DNA of 21,873 nucleotides. Origin: an uncultured Collinsella sp. Lineage in GTDB: Bacteria > Actinomycetota > Coriobacteriia > Coriobacteriales > Coriobacteriaceae. The translations under genes were made by a program, and so were the position numbers. The notes under the pieces are model-generated. The model worked only from the letters and a program-made list of their open reading frames with translations, did no database searches and was not told where the DNA came from. Where the stretch lies: NCBI GenBank assembly GCA_900752015.1, contig CAADTZ010000092.1, positions 1-21,873 of the forward strand, given 5' to 3'. Below are positions 15,042 through 21,873 of the stretch, piece after piece. The stretch's first letter is position 1. Every line of letters begins with the position of its first letter.

Positions 15042-15731
15042 CTATCCCTCAAACGAGAGCACGCGGGCCAGATCAAGCTCCTCGTAGCTGTCGATAAAGA
15101 TATCGCAGTTGGCACGCACATCGTCGCGCTTCATGCGGCCGTGCGGGTCATAAATGCCCACGCGCTTAAAGCCTGCGGTGCCAGAGCTCATAAGGCCAAA
15201 GACCGCATCCTCAAACACCCAAGCGCGCTCAAACTTGCGCCCGTGGCGCTCTTCCAGGCGGCGCTGCGCCAACTCGTACACATCGGGGAACTGCTTGGAG
15301 CGTCCCGCCTCGCCCGTCGTGGTAACAAACTCCATATAAACATCGAGCCCGGCACCGGCGAGCGCGGACTGCACCAGCTCAGCCGGCGTGGACGTGGCCA
15401 CGCACATGGCAACACCGGCAGCCTTCGCCTGCTTCAGAAATGCAATCAGGCCCTCGCGCGGCGGCACCTTTGAATAGCCATCGATCAGGATATCGCTCAA
15501 CTCGCGGTAGAGCTCCTCGCCATTTGTGCCAATGCCCCAGATATCGTGATAGGCCTGGCACTCGTCCTCCAGCGACAGGTGCTCAAATTGGGCAAAGTCA
15601 TCCACGGTCACGTTAACTCCGTGGCGGTGCAATAACTCGGGCTGGGCGTAGCTCCATACGGGGGTGCTATTAACCAGCGTGCCGTCGCAATCGAAAATAA
15701 AAGCAACCTGGGGAGCGGCGGTCTGGGACAT
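15042..15731 (-). CDS. HAD-superfamily hydrolase (beta-phosphoglucomutase/phosphatase-like)
   Basis: Probable small-molecule phosphatase or phosphomutase of HAD subfamily IA. Numbered from the chosen ATG (229 residues): motif I FDCDGTLVNS with nucleophile Asp14 and acid/base Asp16, a helical cap at about 25-90, motif II ATSTP near 112-116, motif III Lys146 in SKQFPD and motif IV FEDAVFG with Glu174 and Asp175. The cap and the order of motifs resemble beta-phosphoglucomutase relatives. The ATG at 15731 follows AAGG by seven bases; an upstream in-frame TTG at 15752 is less likely. It is cotranscribed with thiamine pyrophosphokinase, which would suit a thiamine-monophosphate phosphatase. It is also next to glycogen genes, which would suit a sugar-phosphate substrate. 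Sequence alone does not choose between them. Confidence 0.88.
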   Translation of the reverse strand: MSQTAAPQVAFIFDCDGTLVNSTPVWSYAQPELLHRHGVNVTVDDFAQFEHLSLEDECQAYHDIWGIGTNGEELYRELSDILIDGYSKVPPREGLIAFLKQAKAAGVAMCVATSTPAELVQSALAGAGLDVYMEFVTTTGEAGRSKQFPDVYELAQRRLEERHGRKFERAWVFEDAVFGLMSSGTAGFKRVGIYDPHGRMKRDDVRANCDIFIDSYEELDLARVLSFEG

Positions 15732-15753
15732 AAACGAACCTTTCGATGTCAAA

Positions 15754-15841
15754 TGGTAAACAACCTGCTAAAAACGTTTTACCAAACGTCAGACTAACAA
15801 TCTTGAAACCCTAATTGGTAAAACTGTCAAGAGTTTTACCA
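15754..15841. promoter_or_regulatory. Cluster of four TGGTAAA half-sites, probable operators
   Basis: Half-sites occur at 15754-15761 (TGGTAAAC), 15776-15784 (GTTTTACCA), 15816-15824 (TGGTAAAAC) and 15833-15841 (GTTTTACCA). The last two form a 9+9 inverted repeat with an 8-base spacer. A consensus TTGACA on the minus strand (15830-15825) lies in that spacer, as expected if a repressor covers the -35 box of the HAD-thiN promoter; a matching -10 is not obvious. The regulator is unknown. Confidence 0.55.
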
Positions 15842-15937
15842 CGGCAATTCTGCCAGTGGTCTAAACATGGCGCTTACCGATTAAACGCCGCCCCAAAACC
15901 ACTTTCCTTCATAAAAGTAACGTACAGGTGTTATCGT

Positions 15938-15991
15938 AGTTTCTGCCGAAAGTTCCACCGAGCACGCGAGGTGGAACGAATCACAGAAACT
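15938..15991. promoter_or_regulatory. Symmetric dyad upstream of glgB
   Basis: AGTTTCTG (15938-15945) pairs with CAGAAACT (15984-15991), and inside it GTTCCACC (15952-15959) pairs with GGTGGAAC (15970-15977). The inner and outer arms are separated by six bases on both sides, and the centre is a 10-base loop. No T-run follows. It may be a two-part operator or an RNA leader structure for glgB, whose ATG is about 70 bases downstream. Confidence 0.5.
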
Positions 15992-16062
15992 TCGCCGTCC
16001 CTTCGATTCGTGCAGCCTTGGACCTTTCGCATCTAGTCACCAAGGCAACACGCTGCCGCGTC

Positions 16063-18324
16063 ATGATGGGATCAAACGTGAGCGATACAAAGCTAAAGCC
16101 AGCAACCAAAAAGCCCGCTACCCGTAAAGCTGCCCCGCATGCGCCGGAGCTCACCAAAGACGATGTCTATCTGTTTGGCATCGGTACGTGGGAGCGCAGC
16201 TGGGAAAAGATGGGCGCGCATCCCGACACTCAGAATCGTACGCGCGGGTGGCGTTTTTGCGTTTGGGCGCCCGATGTTAAGAGCGTCCACGTTATCGGTG
16301 AATTCAACAATTGGGATGAGCAAGCCAACCCGCTGGTGCCCGTGCATACGAGCGCTATCTGGGAGGGCTTTATTCCCGGTGCCGAGCAGGGCCAGCTCTA
16401 TAAATACCTCATCGAGACCAACGAGGGCGAAAAGCTCTATAAGGCCGATCCGTATGCCTTTAAGGCCGAGTGCCCTCCGGGTACCGCCAGCGTGTTGTGG
16501 ACCCTCGATGGTTACAAGTGGAACGATGCCACGTGGCTCAAGCGCCGCGCCGAACACAATCACATGTCGCAGCCGCTCAACATCTACGAGGTGCATATTG
16601 GCTCGTGGAAGCGCCACGGCGACGCGCCGCAGGGCGAGCCCGACGAGTACGGCAACTATCCCGGCCCCATGGATCCCTTCCCCGCGCAGCGTGGCGAGTT
16701 CTACACCTACGACGATCTGTCGGTGGAGCTCGTGGACTACGTGCGCGACATGGGCTATACGCATATCGAGGTCATGCCGCTTATGGAGCATCCCTTCGAT
16801 GGCTCCTGGGGCTACCAGACGACCGGCTACTACGCCGCCACGTCGCGCTACGGCAACCCGCAGCAGCTCATGCACTTTATCGATGCGTGCCACGAGGCTG
16901 GCATCGGCGTGATCATGGACTGGGTGCCCGGCGGTTTTTGCGCCGACTCCCACGGCCTTGCCACCTTTAACGGCCACATGCTGTTTGAGCACGAGATTCA
17001 CCCCAACTGGGGCACGCACAAGTTTGACTTCGCCCGCGGCGAGGTCCGCTCCTTCCTGGTCTCCAACGTGCTGTACTGGCTCGAGAACTTCCACGTTGAC
17101 GGCATTCGCATGGACGGCGTGTCCAGCATGCTGTACCTCAGCTTTGGCATCGACGATCCGGGCCAAAAGAAGTTCAACAAGTACGGTACCGAGGAGGACC
17201 TGGACGCCAGCGCGTTTATCCGCCAGGTCAACTGCGCCGTGGAGGCCCACTTCCCTGACGTGATGATGATGGCCGAGGAGTCTACCGCGTGGCCGCTCGT
17301 GACCTATCCGCCGCAGGACGGCGGCCTGGGCTTCCACTACAAGTGGGACATGGGCTGGATGAACGACACCCTGCACTACATGCAGACCGATTTTCCGTGG
17401 CGCCCCGGCAACCACGGCCTACTCACGTTCTCCATCATGTACGCCTTTACCGAGAACTTCATCTGCCCGCTGAGCCACGACGAGGTCGTGCACGGCAAGT
17501 GCTCGCTCATCGGCCGTATGCCGGGCGACTGGTGGCGCCAGTTTGCCGGCCTGCGCACGCTGGCCTTCTACCAGATGACACACCCCGGTGCCAAGCTCAA
17601 CTTTATGGGCAACGAGATCGGTCAGTTTATTGAATGGCGCTACTACGAGTCCATCCAGTGGTTCCTAACCGAGGAGTACGAGACTCACCGTCATCATCAG
17701 GCGTTTATCAAGGCGCTTAACCACCTGTACACCGCCGAGCCCGCTCTGTACGAGCGCGGCTACACCGACGACGGCTTTACCTGGATCGACGCGGACAACT
17801 CCAAGCAGTCCATCGTGAGCTTTGTGCGCCAGGGCGAGGACGTCGATGACGACTTGGTGATCCTGATCAACTTTGATCCGGCGAGCTACGAGAGCTTCCG
17901 CGTGGGAGTGCCGCGCGAGGGCGACTGGGAGGTCATCTTCGATTCCGACCGTCCCGAGTTTGGCGGCAGTGGCTATGCCGGTGAGGAGCCCTACACCTGC
18001 TCGAGCGAGCCCTATCCCTGGAACGGGCAGATGGACTCCATCGAGATGAAGGTGCCCGGCCTGGCAGGCGTGGTGCTTAAGCGCCGCGGCCCCAGCAGCT
18101 ATAAGCCGCCCGTGGTCGAGAAGCCCAAGAAGGCGACGCGCAAGCGTACGTCCTCGGTGAAGCCCAAGACTGCAGCTGCTAAGAAGGCTCCGGCCAAGGC
18201 GAAGGCTGCCAAGCCCGCTGCCAAGGCTTCGGCCAAGTCCACCACGGCCAAAAAGGCAGCCACTAAAAAGGCTGCTCCCAAGGCCAAGGCAGCCGCTGCT
18301 AAGGCTCCTGCCAAGAAAGCGTAA
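16063..18324 (+). CDS. glgB: 1,4-alpha-glucan branching enzyme with Lys/Ala-rich C-terminal tail
   Basis: Makes alpha-1,6 branches in glycogen. Numbered from the ATG at 16063 (753 aa): a basic, KPA-rich N-terminus (about 1-30), CBM48 domain (about 63-150, FCVWAPDVKSVHVIGEFNNWD) and a GH13 barrel with nucleophile Asp351 (GIRMDG), acid/base Glu405 (MAEEST) and Asp473 in PLSHDEVVHGK. Region I reads DWVPGGF at 286-292, with Gly291 where E. coli and Firmicute enzymes have His. Region II has Gly352 in place of Ala. Residues 687-753 are almost only Lys, Ala, Pro, Thr and Ser in histone-H1 style. No strong ribosome site marks the ATG; ATG 16066 or GTG 16078 (GGGA six bases upstream) are alternatives. 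It opens the glycogen operon and is divergent from HAD-thiN. The branching-enzyme call is secure despite the altered residues. Confidence 0.93.
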   Translation: MMGSNVSDTKLKPATKKPATRKAAPHAPELTKDDVYLFGIGTWERSWEKMGAHPDTQNRTRGWRFCVWAPDVKSVHVIGEFNNWDEQANPLVPVHTSAIWEGFIPGAEQGQLYKYLIETNEGEKLYKADPYAFKAECPPGTASVLWTLDGYKWNDATWLKRRAEHNHMSQPLNIYEVHIGSWKRHGDAPQGEPDEYGNYPGPMDPFPAQRGEFYTYDDLSVELVDYVRDMGYTHIEVMPLMEHPFDGSWGYQTTGYYAATSRYGNPQQLMHFIDACHEAGIGVIMDWVPGGFCADSHGLATFNGHMLFEHEIHPNWGTHKFDFARGEVRSFLVSNVLYWLENFHVDGIRMDGVSSMLYLSFGIDDPGQKKFNKYGTEEDLDASAFIRQVNCAVEAHFPDVMMMAEESTAWPLVTYPPQDGGLGFHYKWDMGWMNDTLHYMQTDFPWRPGNHGLLTFSIMYAFTENFICPLSHDEVVHGKCSLIGRMPGDWWRQFAGLRTLAFYQMTHPGAKLNFMGNEIGQFIEWRYYESIQWFLTEEYETHRHHQAFIKALNHLYTAEPALYERGYTDDGFTWIDADNSKQSIVSFVRQGEDVDDDLVILINFDPASYESFRVGVPREGDWEVIFDSDRPEFGGSGYAGEEPYTCSSEPYPWNGQMDSIEMKVPGLAGVVLKRRGPSSYKPPVVEKPKKATRKRTSSVKPKTAAAKKAPAKAKAAKPAAKASAKSTTAKKAATKKAAPKAKAAAAKAPAKKA

Positions 18325-18382
18325 CAAAGCCGTTACAGCTGTAATCACCCGCCTCACGAGGGCGTAGGATACAAGACATAAC

Positions 18383-18417
18383 CGTTCCGGGAGAAACATC
18401 CCCGGGGGAAAGGAACG
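18383..18417 (+). promoter_or_regulatory. Hairpin overlapping the glgP ribosome site
   Basis: CGTTCCGGG (18383-18391) can pair with CCCGG (18401-18405) and then AACG (18414-18417) with a bulge between, so the AAAGGA ribosome site of glgP sits in the bulge and stem. The folding is weak at the outer end. The 94-base glgB-glgP gap also has a perfect TTACAG/CTGTAA palindrome at 18333-18344, but no convincing promoter. Confidence 0.35.
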
Positions 18418-18418
18418 T

Positions 18419-20845
18419 ATGAATAAGATCTTCGACAACAAGCAGGAGTTTACCGAGCTCTATCGCGATGCCGTCATGAGCATCAGCGGCAAGAGTGTCG
18501 AGGCTGCCAGCGACCTGGACCGCTTTAACGCCCTGGCCAAGCTCGTGGCCGAGAAGGCACGCACCGTTGCCACCAAGAGCGACGCCCGCGTCACCGCCGA
18601 GGGCAAGAAGCGCGTGTACTACTTCTCGATCGAGTTTTTGATCGGCCGCCTGCTCGACAACTACCTGCTCAACTTTGGCGTGCGCGACATGGTCGCCGAA
18701 GCGCTCGACGACATGGGTTTTGACCTGTCCGTCATCGAGAACCAGGAGCCCGATCCGGCGCTGGGCAACGGTGGCCTGGGCCGTCTGGCCGCGTGCTTCC
18801 TGGATTCCATGGCAGCCGAGGGCATCGCCGGCTACGGCAACGGCATGCGCTACCGCTACGGCCTGTTTAAGCAGGAAATCGTCAACGGCAGCCAGGTCGA
18901 GGCCACCGACGAGTGGCTCACCCATGGCTATCCCTGGGAGGTTCGCCGTCAGGACAAGGCCGTGACCATTAAGTTTGGTGGCCACGTCGAAGGCTTTGAG
19001 GAGAACGGCCGCACGTTCTACCGCACGGTGGACACGCAGGACATCCTTGCCGTCCCTTATGACATCCCCGTTGTGGGCTATGCCGGCGAGACCGTCAACA
19101 AGCTGCGCGTCTGGGCCGCCGAGCCGGTCGAGGAGCACTTTGACCTTGAGGCCTTCAACCGCGGCGACTATGCCCTGGCCGATGCTGAGCGCGCCGAGGC
19201 CGAGGCCATCAGCGCCATCCTCTACCCCAACGACGCCGGCGAGCACGGCCGTCTGCTGCGTCTGAAGCAGGAGTACCTGTTTGTTTCGGCCGGCATCTAC
19301 AGCCTGCTCGACACCTTTGAGAAGGAGCACGGCGAGAACTGGGAGCTGCTGCCGCAGTTTGTGGCCATCCACACCAACGACACGCACCCCGCCATGTGCG
19401 GACCCGAGCTCATGCGCATTCTCATCGACGAGAAAAAGCTCGAGTGGGATGACGCTTGGAGCATCGTGACGCAGGTCGTGAGCTACACCAACCACACCAT
19501 CCTGCCCGAGGCCCTGGAAAAGTGGCCCATCGGCATGTTCTCCAAGCTCCTCCCCCGTGTGTACCAGATCATCGACGAGATCAGCCGTCGTTGGCACGAG
19601 TCGTTCGACACCACGCAGGAGGGCTGGCAGGAGCGTCTGCGCCAGACCGCCATCCTGTGGGACGGCGAGATTCGCATGGCCAACCTGTCCGTGATCTGCA
19701 GCCACAGCGTCAACGGCGTGGCCAAGATCCACTCCGACATCATCAAGAACATCGTGCTCAAGGACTTCTACGCCCTGACGCCCGAGAAGTTCAACAACAA
19801 GACCAACGGCATCTCGCACCGTCGCTTCTTTGCCGAGGCCAACCCCACCTATGCCAAGCTCGTGACCGAGGCCATTGGCGACGGCTGGCTGAAGGACGCC
19901 TTTGAGCTGGAGAAGCTCAAGGAGTTTAAGGACGACACCGAGTTCCTGAAGGCCGTGGGTGCCTCCAAGCGCGCCAACAAGGAGCGCCTGGCCGCCTACG
20001 TCAAGTCCGAAACCGGTCTGGTCATTGACCCCAACACCGTCTTCGATGTTCAAGTAAAGCGCTTCCATGCCTACAAGCGCCAGCTCATGAACATCATGAA
20101 GGTGATGGACATCTACAACCGTCGCATCGCCGATCCCAACTTCCACGTGACGCCGACGACCTTCATCTTTAGCGGCAAGGCTGCCTCCAGCTACACCTTT
20201 GCCAAGGAGACCATCCGCCTCATTAACTCCGTGGCCGACGTCATCAACAACGATCCGCGCGTCAACGAGGTCATGAAGGTTTGCTTTATCCCCAACTTCC
20301 GCGTGAGCAACGCCCAGCTCATCTACCCCGCCGCCGAGATCTCGGAGCAGATTTCCACGGCCGGCAAGGAGGCCTCGGGCACGTCCAACATGAAGCTCAT
20401 GATGAACGGCGCCATTACGCTGGGCACCCTCGACGGCGCCAACATCGAGATCGCCGACCTGGCCGGCCGCGAGAACGAGGCCATCTTTGGTCTGACCGCC
20501 CCCGAGGTCGAGCAGCTCTGGGCGTCGAATAGCTACTTTGCGTGGGATACCCTCAACGGCGATCGAGAGCGCCTGGGCCGCGTGATGGACGAGTTCAAGG
20601 ACAACACCTTCGCGGGTCTTTCGGGCAACTTTGAGAGCATCTACAACGAGCTCATGAACAACAACGACCCCGACCTGGTCATGGCAGACTTCCGCAGCTA
20701 CGTGGATGCATGGGAGAAGCTCACCGGCAGCTATGGCGACCAGGAGACCTGGAACCGCAAGGCTCTGCTCAACACCGCCTCGAGCGGCTGGTTCTCGAGC
20801 GACCGAACCATTCGCGAGTACCGCGACGAGATCTGGCACGCGTAA
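18419..20845 (+). CDS. glgP: Glycogen phosphorylase
   Basis: Releases glucose-1-phosphate from the ends of glycogen chains using phosphate and pyridoxal phosphate. The 808 residues match the usual bacterial length. Seen: YFSIEFLIGRLLDNYLLN near residues 68-85, EPDPALGNGGLGRLAACFLDS at about 111-131, HTNDTHPAM near 319-327 and the cofactor loop EASGTSNMKLMMNGAITLGTLDG, with the pyridoxal-phosphate lysine at 659. AAAGGA lies a few bases before the ATG. Gene order after glgB and before glgC groups breakdown and synthesis in one transcript. Like most bacterial forms it lacks the N-terminal phosphorylation site of the muscle enzyme. Maltodextrin phosphorylase is a possible alternative substrate class, but the glgB/glgC linkage favours glycogen. 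Confidence 0.95.
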   Translation: MNKIFDNKQEFTELYRDAVMSISGKSVEAASDLDRFNALAKLVAEKARTVATKSDARVTAEGKKRVYYFSIEFLIGRLLDNYLLNFGVRDMVAEALDDMGFDLSVIENQEPDPALGNGGLGRLAACFLDSMAAEGIAGYGNGMRYRYGLFKQEIVNGSQVEATDEWLTHGYPWEVRRQDKAVTIKFGGHVEGFEENGRTFYRTVDTQDILAVPYDIPVVGYAGETVNKLRVWAAEPVEEHFDLEAFNRGDYALADAERAEAEAISAILYPNDAGEHGRLLRLKQEYLFVSAGIYSLLDTFEKEHGENWELLPQFVAIHTNDTHPAMCGPELMRILIDEKKLEWDDAWSIVTQVVSYTNHTILPEALEKWPIGMFSKLLPRVYQIIDEISRRWHESFDTTQEGWQERLRQTAILWDGEIRMANLSVICSHSVNGVAKIHSDIIKNIVLKDFYALTPEKFNNKTNGISHRRFFAEANPTYAKLVTEAIGDGWLKDAFELEKLKEFKDDTEFLKAVGASKRANKERLAAYVKSETGLVIDPNTVFDVQVKRFHAYKRQLMNIMKVMDIYNRRIADPNFHVTPTTFIFSGKAASSYTFAKETIRLINSVADVINNDPRVNEVMKVCFIPNFRVSNAQLIYPAAEISEQISTAGKEASGTSNMKLMMNGAITLGTLDGANIEIADLAGRENEAIFGLTAPEVEQLWASNSYFAWDTLNGDRERLGRVMDEFKDNTFAGLSGNFESIYNELMNNNDPDLVMADFRSYVDAWEKLTGSYGDQETWNRKALLNTASSGWFSSDRTIREYRDEIWHA

Positions 20846-20882
20846 AGGCGCGCGAGCTCCCCTATGCCAGCACGGCATTACT

Positions 20883-20913
20883 CGACGGGCGTGACGTTGC
20901 GCCGCGCCCGTCG
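20883..20913 (+). repeat. Stem-loop in the glgP-glgC spacer
   Basis: CGACGGGCG and CGCCCGTCG form a perfect nine-pair stem around a 13-base loop, 37 bases after the glgP stop. No T-run follows, so it is not a standard terminator; it may protect the glgP transcript end or lessen glgC expression. The rest of the 108-base spacer shows no convincing promoter. Confidence 0.5.
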
Positions 20914-20953
20914 CTAATGGGTTTAGGAACATCGATGACAGAAGGAGAAATCG

Positions 20954-21873
20954 ATGAGTAAGAAAGAATGCATCGCGATGCTCCTCGCAGGAGGACAGGG
21001 CAGCCGATTGGGGGCACTCACCCAAAAGAACGCTAAGCCGGCGGTTAGCTTTGGTGGCAAGTTCCGCATTATCGACTTTTCGCTGTCCAACTGCTCCAAC
21101 TCGGGCATCGACACGGTGGGCGTTCTGACGCAGTACCGTCCCTACCTGCTGCATGCCTATGTGGGCTCCGGCGAGGCCTGGGATCTGGACAGCCGTGACG
21201 GCGGCGTATCGATCCTGCCGCCGTACGAGACGCAGACCGGCGGCGCCTGGTATGCGGGCACGGCCGACGCCATTACGCAGAACCTCGACTACATCAAGGC
21301 CAACGACCCCAAGTACGTCCTGATTCTTTCGGGCGATCACCTGTATCGCATGGACTACCGCAAGATGCTCAAGACGCACATTGAGAACAACGCCGACCTC
21401 ACGGTGAGCGTTATGCCCGTGCCTTGGGAGGAGGCCAGCCGCTTTGGCATCCTGACCACCGACCCCGAGGACGGCCGCATCATCAAGTTCACCGAGAAGC
21501 CCGATAAGCCCGATTCGAATCTCGCGTCCATGGGCATCTACATCTTCTCGGCCGACGTGCTGATCGAGGCGCTCGAAGAGGACGCTCTGGACCAGCGCTC
21601 GAGCCACGACTTTGGCAAGGACATCATCCCCAAGCTGCTCGGCGAGGGCAAGCGCCTGTACAGCTACGAGTTCCACGGCTTTTGGAAGGACGTCGGCACC
21701 ATCGCCAGCTTCCACGAGACCTCGATGGACCTGCTGGGCAACAACCCCGAGTTCGATCTGTTTGACAAGCACTTCCCCATCATGTCCAACATCACCACGC
21801 GTCCGCCGCACTACATTGGTCCGGACGGCCGCCTGGACGACTGCCTGGTCTCCAACGGCTGCAAGATCTACGG
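20954..21873 (+). CDS. glgC: Glucose-1-phosphate adenylyltransferase (C-terminus beyond window)
   Basis: Makes ADP-glucose and pyrophosphate from ATP and glucose-1-phosphate, the committed step of glycogen synthesis and usually allosterically controlled. The first 306 residues are present, about three quarters of the normal length. Seen: nucleotide loop LAGGQGSRLGALT at residues 11-23 (more often RL-PLT), KPAVSFGGKFRIIDF at 28-42, SGDHLYRMDY (catalytic Asp), the FTEKP element and HDFGKDIIP, all matching GlgC. The C-terminal beta-helix, which carries allosteric residues, has only begun. The ATG at 20954 has AAGGAG six bases upstream. It follows glgP by 108 bases in the same direction. glgA is not visible and would be expected downstream or elsewhere. 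Confidence 0.95.
   Translation, partial: MSKKECIAMLLAGGQGSRLGALTQKNAKPAVSFGGKFRIIDFSLSNCSNSGIDTVGVLTQYRPYLLHAYVGSGEAWDLDSRDGGVSILPPYETQTGGAWYAGTADAITQNLDYIKANDPKYVLILSGDHLYRMDYRKMLKTHIENNADLTVSVMPVPWEEASRFGILTTDPEDGRIIKFTEKPDKPDSNLASMGIYIFSADVLIEALEEDALDQRSSHDFGKDIIPKLLGEGKRLYSYEFHGFWKDVGTIASFHETSMDLLGNNPEFDLFDKHFPIMSNITTRPPHYIGPDGRLDDCLVSNGCKIY

Noticed and set aside
16093..17415. 440-codon open frame on the minus strand opposite glgB
   Set aside because: It is fully antisense to the GH13 domain and its translation shows only codon-bias composition.
18299..21811. 1170-codon open frame on the minus strand opposite glgP and glgC
   Set aside because: It lies exactly antisense to two well-identified genes. 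Its composition (Val, Leu, Gly, His, Ala rich, no motifs) is what GC-rich codon bias produces in the opposite frame.
1..21873. CRISPR array, insertion sequence or prophage
   Set aside because: No regularly spaced repeats, transposase, integrase or phage structural genes were seen.

Overview
The window comes from a fairly GC-rich Gram-positive-type bacterium. Three things point to Coriobacteriia and most likely a Collinsella-like gut actinobacterium: the codon use, a LoaP-type antiterminator heading a polysaccharide cluster, and a glgB-glgP-glgC run whose branching enzyme carries a Lys/Ala tail. This placement is inference; no rRNA or other marker is present.

Region 1 (about 1-13790, all on the minus strand, so read right to left) is a capsule or exopolysaccharide operon of the Wzx/Wzy type. 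In transcription order it holds a structured leader, a LoaP/NusG-family antiterminator, a phosphoglycosyl transferase that starts the lipid-linked repeat unit, three GT4 glycosyltransferases, an EpsG-type polymerase, a TupA-like ATP-grasp protein, a CapA-family protein, a fourth GT4 glycosyltransferase, a flippase, an acyltransferase, a UDP-glucuronate 4-epimerase and UDP-glucose dehydrogenase (cut by the left edge). Most junctions overlap or lie within about 50 bases. The initiating enzyme plus four glycosyltransferases would suit a repeat unit of about five sugars containing glucuronic and/or galacturonic acid. The ATP-grasp and CapA proteins suggest an amino-acid or peptide-type decoration. 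LoaP would let RNA polymerase cross terminators in this long operon, and one terminator-like hairpin lies just before ugd.

Region 2 (about 13480-14400) has no credible protein gene beyond the operon leader. It holds two large inverted-repeat structures in front of loaP, a tRNA-Ala(GGC) gene with a good promoter and terminator, and an unexplained stretch of about 400 bases.

Region 3 (14391-15731, minus) is a two-gene operon of a HAD phosphatase and thiamine pyrophosphokinase. Its upstream region, shared with the divergent glycogen genes, carries four TGGTAAA half-sites and a large dyad.

Region 4 (16063-21873, plus) is a glycogen locus: glgB (branching), glgP (phosphorolysis) and glgC (ADP-glucose synthesis, cut by the right edge). 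GlgB is unusual. It has a histone-H1-like Lys/Ala C-terminal tail and a glycine where the family has the conserved region I histidine.
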